NCBI GenBank assembly: GCA_027052485.1
Contig: JALUFA010000157.1
Location: 1-9,797, forward strand
Direction: 5' to 3'
Source: Hydrogenothermaceae bacterium
GTDB lineage: Bacteria; Aquificota; Aquificia; Aquificales; Hydrogenothermaceae
DNA: 9,797 nt
Below are positions 7,450 to 9,797 of this stretch, piece after piece. A model generated the notes under the pieces. The model was given only the letters and a program-made list of their open reading frames with translations, made no database searches and was not told the DNA's origin. How positions within the stretch are numbered: position 1 is the first letter of the stretch; each line of letters starts with the position of its first letter. Position numbers and translations under genes: made by a program.

Positions 7450-7548
7450 AAACCGTATTCCTTTATGAGTCTTAGTTAATAAAATTTATTCCTAATTGCA
7501 ATTTTAGCAAAACTGGTAAAATATAAAAAAAGAGTTAAAGGTGTGAAA
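7450..7548. promoter_or_regulatory. Divergent uvrB/hemerythrin control region
   Basis: Rightward, TTGCAA at 7496-7501 and an extended -10, TGGTAAAAT (7514-7522), with a 15-base spacer make a plausible hemerythrin promoter, starting near 7529. AAAGGTG at 7537-7543 is the ribosome binding site. The -35 sits inside a 10-bp palindrome AATTGCAATT (7494-7503), so TTGCAA also reads leftward toward uvrB. The leftward -10 at 17 bases is only a weak TAACTA, with other AT-rich options nearby. AAAGGA precedes the uvrB ATG. The palindrome could equally be a small operator. No hairpin terminator is present. Confidence 0.45.
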
Positions 7549-7956
7549 ATGGGTAAAAACAAATTTTTACTTCCACCTGTTAAGCTTCAAAAAATGAACG
7601 AAGTTCACACAAAAGAGATGGAAGTTCTAAAAAGTCTCTACTCTGCTATAGAAAATAATGCTCCAACTGAAAAGATAGATAGACTTTTCAACGAGTTTAT
7701 TGAGGACGTCAAGCAGCACTTTTCAGTGGAAGAAGAGCTTATGAGAAAATATCACTACCCCGAGTACCCTATGCACGCAGGAGACCATGATACGCTACTC
7801 CACGACTTAAGAAGATTAAAAGAAGATTGGGAAGAAACCAAAAACCCTCAGATTATCAAAGATTTTATTGATAATGAGTTCCTTCCATGGATAAACACCC
7901 ACATAAACGTTATGGATATGATGACATCAATTTATCTCTCCCAGTTTGAAAGGTAG
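7549..7956 (+). CDS. Bacteriohemerythrin, single-domain
   Basis: A 135-residue four-helix-bundle protein that binds O2 at a non-heme di-iron site, thought to serve as an O2 store, carrier or sensor in microaerophiles. All seven family iron ligands can be assigned: His20; His57 and Glu61 (H-x3-E); His76 and His80 (H-x3-H); His118 and Asp123 (H-x4-D after Trp114). The usual acidic IDxQH around the first His is replaced by MNEVH. No signal peptide, membrane segment or fused signalling domain, so it is a free cytoplasmic protein. I start it at ATG 7549, 5 bases after AAAGGTG. A GTG two codons upstream is almost on top of that site. The 3' end runs 25 bp into the convergent aminotransferase gene. 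Monocistronic, with its own extended -10 promoter. Confidence 0.93.
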   Translation: MGKNKFLLPPVKLQKMNEVHTKEMEVLKSLYSAIENNAPTEKIDRLFNEFIEDVKQHFSVEEELMRKYHYPEYPMHAGDHDTLLHDLRRLKEDWEETKNPQIIKDFIDNEFLPWINTHINVMDMMTSIYLSQFER

Positions 7957-9059
7957 GCTTTAAGTCTTTTAACTCCCTCTTTTAAATGGTTTATATCTTT
8001 TGTGTAGGCAAAGCGTATGTATTTATTTGTGTTATTTTTTCCAAAGTCTATGCCAGGAGTTATCGCCACATGGATATCTTCCAGTATCTTTTTTGTAAAA
8101 CTGTAAGAGTCATCGCTGTACTTTTCTATATTAGCCCATATATAAAAAGCCCCTTCAGGCTTTGCGTCTATGGTAAATAGTTCTTTTAGCTCACTATATA
8201 GGTAGTCTCTTCTCTTTTTGTATTCTTGGGTGATACCTTTTAAATATTTGTAATCAAAGGCTCCTAGGGCTGCAATCTGACTTACTGTAGGAGGTGCTAT
8301 AAACACATTTTGAAGTATTATTTCCGCTTTTCTAACAAGATTTTCCGGTAGGATTATCCATCCAAGCCTAAAGCCGGGCATACAAAAGTATTTAGAAAAC
8401 CCGTTGATTACTATTGCATTATCCGAAAACTCTAACGCTGTATGCTCCTTTGTGTCGTATACTAGGCCGTGGTAAATCTCATCAGAGATGAGGTAAATAC
8501 CATTTTCTTCACAGTACTCAACGAGCTTTTTTAGGTTTTCTCTATCGTAGATATTCCCTGTCGGGTTGTTGGGAGATGATATCTGAATTGCTTTTATTCC
8601 TTTAAACTCTTTTAGATGTTCTGGTGTTAACTGGTAGTTTGTGGTTTTGTCTACTGGTATTAAAAGGGGATTTATGTTTAGTATATAAGAAAAGTTTTTA
8701 TAACAGGGGTAAGATGGGTCTGAGAATGCAAGGGTCTCACCAAAGTCTAGGAGTATAGAGTAAGCAACCAGAAAAGCCCCAGATGTTCCAACAGTTAAAG
8801 CTATTCGTTCTGGCGAAACTTCAACCTTGTACTTGTCATAGTAAAAGTTAGCGATTTTTTCCCTTAAAGCTTTTAGTCCAAGGCTTTCTGTGTAGTAGTT
8901 TGCTCTGTCTTTTATCGCTTTTTCTGCATATTCCCACACTTTAGGAGGGGGTTGGAGGTCAGGTTCTCCTATCTCAAAGTGAACTGTATCATTGTACTTT
9001 TGGGCTTCTCTTACTATATCCATTACGATAAATGGAGATACATTTTCAAGGCGTTTCAT
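7932..9059 (-). CDS. PLP-dependent class I/II aminotransferase (AspC/AraT-like)
   Basis: A fold-type I pyridoxal-phosphate aminotransferase, cytoplasmic, 375 residues, complete. Counting from the ATG at 9059: GEPD 31-34; the phosphate-binding turn near VGTSGA 90-95; SPNNPTG 162-168 with cofactor-contacting Asn165; SDEIYHGL with Asp193 and Tyr196; Schiff-base Lys223 in GFSKYF; MPGFRLGW with phosphate-binding Arg231; and Arg349 in YIRFAYT, which should bind the substrate alpha-carboxylate. This is the subgroup that includes aspartate, aromatic and alanine aminotransferases; the amino donor cannot be told from sequence alone, so no symbol is given. The start is chosen because AAAGGAG lies 8 bases before this ATG. 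A TTG nine codons upstream (9086) has no ribosome binding site and would sit at the predicted transcription start. The 3' end overlaps the hemerythrin gene by 25 bp. Confidence 0.93.
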   Translation of the reverse strand: MKRLENVSPFIVMDIVREAQKYNDTVHFEIGEPDLQPPPKVWEYAEKAIKDRANYYTESLGLKALREKIANFYYDKYKVEVSPERIALTVGTSGAFLVAYSILLDFGETLAFSDPSYPCYKNFSYILNINPLLIPVDKTTNYQLTPEHLKEFKGIKAIQISSPNNPTGNIYDRENLKKLVEYCEENGIYLISDEIYHGLVYDTKEHTALEFSDNAIVINGFSKYFCMPGFRLGWIILPENLVRKAEIILQNVFIAPPTVSQIAALGAFDYKYLKGITQEYKKRRDYLYSELKELFTIDAKPEGAFYIWANIEKYSDDSYSFTKKILEDIHVAITPGIDFGKNNTNKYIRFAYTKDINHLKEGVKRLKAYLSNWER

Positions 9060-9140
9060 TGATTTATCTCCTTTGTATTTTTGCAATTTTATTATAAGTT
9101 TATTACTATTGATGGCAGGTAGCCACCTTTAGGAGAGATG
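9060..9140. promoter_or_regulatory. Divergent aminotransferase/dxs control region
   Basis: Leftward: a perfect TATAAT on the minus strand at 9096-9091 with no good -35, giving a start near 9084 and a leader of about 25 bases that contains AAAGGAG. Rightward: TTGCAA at 9081-9086, a 17-base spacer and TACTAT at 9104-9109 give a start near 9116 and a leader of about 25 bases to dxs. AGGAG at 9131-9135 is the dxs ribosome binding site. The two promoters interlock, the leftward -10 lying within the rightward spacer, so they would compete for polymerase. Confidence 0.5.
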
Positions 9141-9797
9141 ATGGAATTTAAAGTACTATCAAAAATAAAGGACTATAAGGATTTAAAAAGCCTCTCAAAA
9201 GAAGAGATTGAAACCCTAGCACAAGAAATCCGCGAGTACATTATAGATACTACCTCAAAAACAGGGGGGCATATAGGCCCGTCCCTTGGCACTGTAGAGT
9301 TAACAATAGCTCTACTTAAGGTTTTTGACCCTGAGATTGACAGAATTGTGTGGGATATAGGCCATCAAGCGTACCCTTATAAGATTTTAACAGGGAGAAA
9401 AGAGCAGTTTAAAACCCTTCGCCAGTACGGTGGTATTTCTGGATTTTTAAAGAGAGCAGAGAGTAAGTACGACCATTTTGGGGCGGGACACAGCTCAACC
9501 TCAATCTCAGCAGCCCTAGGAATGAGGATAGCAAAAGACCTGAAAAGAGAAGAAGGGTATGCTATAGCGATTATTGGAGATGGGGCAATGACTGCGGGTC
9601 AAGCCTTTGAAGGTCTAAACAATGCAGGCTGGCTAGACCCATCAAAGTTTATTGTTATACTAAATGATAATCAGATTTCAATATCTCCTAACGTTGGGGC
9701 TATCTATACTTACTTTAATAAGATTATTACAAATCAGGTCTTCCAAAAACCACGTCAGAAGCTAAAAGACATCCTTAAAAAGATAGTTGGTGAGTCT
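9141..9797 (+). CDS. dxs: 1-deoxy-D-xylulose-5-phosphate synthase, 3' truncated
   Basis: Condenses pyruvate and glyceraldehyde 3-phosphate into DXP using thiamine diphosphate, the first step of the MEP route to isoprenoids and a source for thiamine and pyridoxal synthesis. 219 residues are visible, the N-terminal third of a protein usually about 620 long; the frame stays open to the window end. Landmarks: GGHIGPSLG 42-50 with His44; WDIGHQAYPYKILTGR 71-86 with His75; GAGHSSTSISAALGM 115-129; and the thiamine-diphosphate/Mg motif GDGAMTAGQAFEGLNNAG 146-163 with its distal NDN at 175-177, then SISPNVGA. Two ATGs stand in tandem (9138, 9141). The second is 5 bases from AGGAG and is preferred; the first is only 2 away. 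The Gly-His-Ile-Gly-Pro form is a small variation on the usual Gly-His-Leu segment. Confidence 0.97.
   Translation, partial: MEFKVLSKIKDYKDLKSLSKEEIETLAQEIREYIIDTTSKTGGHIGPSLGTVELTIALLKVFDPEIDRIVWDIGHQAYPYKILTGRKEQFKTLRQYGGISGFLKRAESKYDHFGAGHSSTSISAALGMRIAKDLKREEGYAIAIIGDGAMTAGQAFEGLNNAGWLDPSKFIVILNDNQISISPNVGAIYTYFNKIITNQVFQKPRQKLKDILKKIVGES

Noticed and set aside
7986..8180. Plus-strand open frame opposite the aminotransferase C-terminus
   Set aside because: Hydrophobic-aromatic content is what reverse reading of this gene gives; no ribosome binding site.
9060..9086. TTG start adding nine residues to the aminotransferase
   Set aside because: No ribosome binding site; it would lie at the transcription start predicted from TATAAT, and AAAGGAG correctly precedes the ATG at 9059.
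1..9797. CRISPR array, tRNA/rRNA, insertion sequence, prophage or att site
   Set aside because: No regularly spaced repeats, clover-leaf sequences, transposase or integrase motifs or terminal inverted repeats were seen; almost all bases are explained by the listed genes.

Overview
This is a compact, AT-rich bacterial chromosome segment (GC in the high 30s by eye). It carries core metabolic and repair genes and shows no sign of mobile DNA, CRISPR, tRNA or rRNA. The gene set (MEP-pathway dxs, argJ, agmatine deiminase, uvrB, bacteriohemerythrin, a heme-copper-oxidase-like membrane protein), the Lys/Glu/Ile-rich proteins and the near absence of intergenic DNA fit a thermophilic or microaerophilic member of the Aquificota, perhaps Hydrogenothermaceae. 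That placement is inference from general character, not from a marker gene.

Layout from left to right. (1) The 3' part of an ABC exporter half-transporter (+). (2) argJ (-), meeting it tail to tail at a shared CTAG. (3) A likely three-gene operon (+): agmatine deiminase, a four-helix CopD/HemJ-like membrane protein, and a 12-helix protein that looks like a degenerate heme-copper oxidase subunit I. (4) uvrB followed by a small unrecognised gene (-). (5) A bacteriohemerythrin (+). (6) A class I aminotransferase (-), overlapping the hemerythrin gene by 25 bp. (7) The 5' third of dxs (+), which runs off the window.

Only about 290 bases lie outside genes. All three convergent junctions have no spacer (4-bp overlap, 2-bp gap, 25-bp overlap). 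Regulation must therefore act from three short divergent regions: argJ/aguA 68 bp, uvrB/hemerythrin 99 bp, aminotransferase/dxs 81 bp. There is no gene-free stretch longer than 300 bases.

Functional links. argJ makes the ornithine/arginine precursor, and the divergent agmatine deiminase uses arginine-derived agmatine for putrescine synthesis, so the shared region may balance arginine and polyamines. The two membrane genes after the deiminase are the least explained part. The larger one has the same G-x7-G-x6-P motif in predicted helices 2, 6 and 10, matching the three-fold pseudosymmetry of heme-copper oxidases. It lacks the CuB His pair and the helix-2 heme ligand. This module is the best candidate here for undescribed biology.

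Three starts were moved to the ATG with the better ribosome binding site: 4031, 7549 and 9059.
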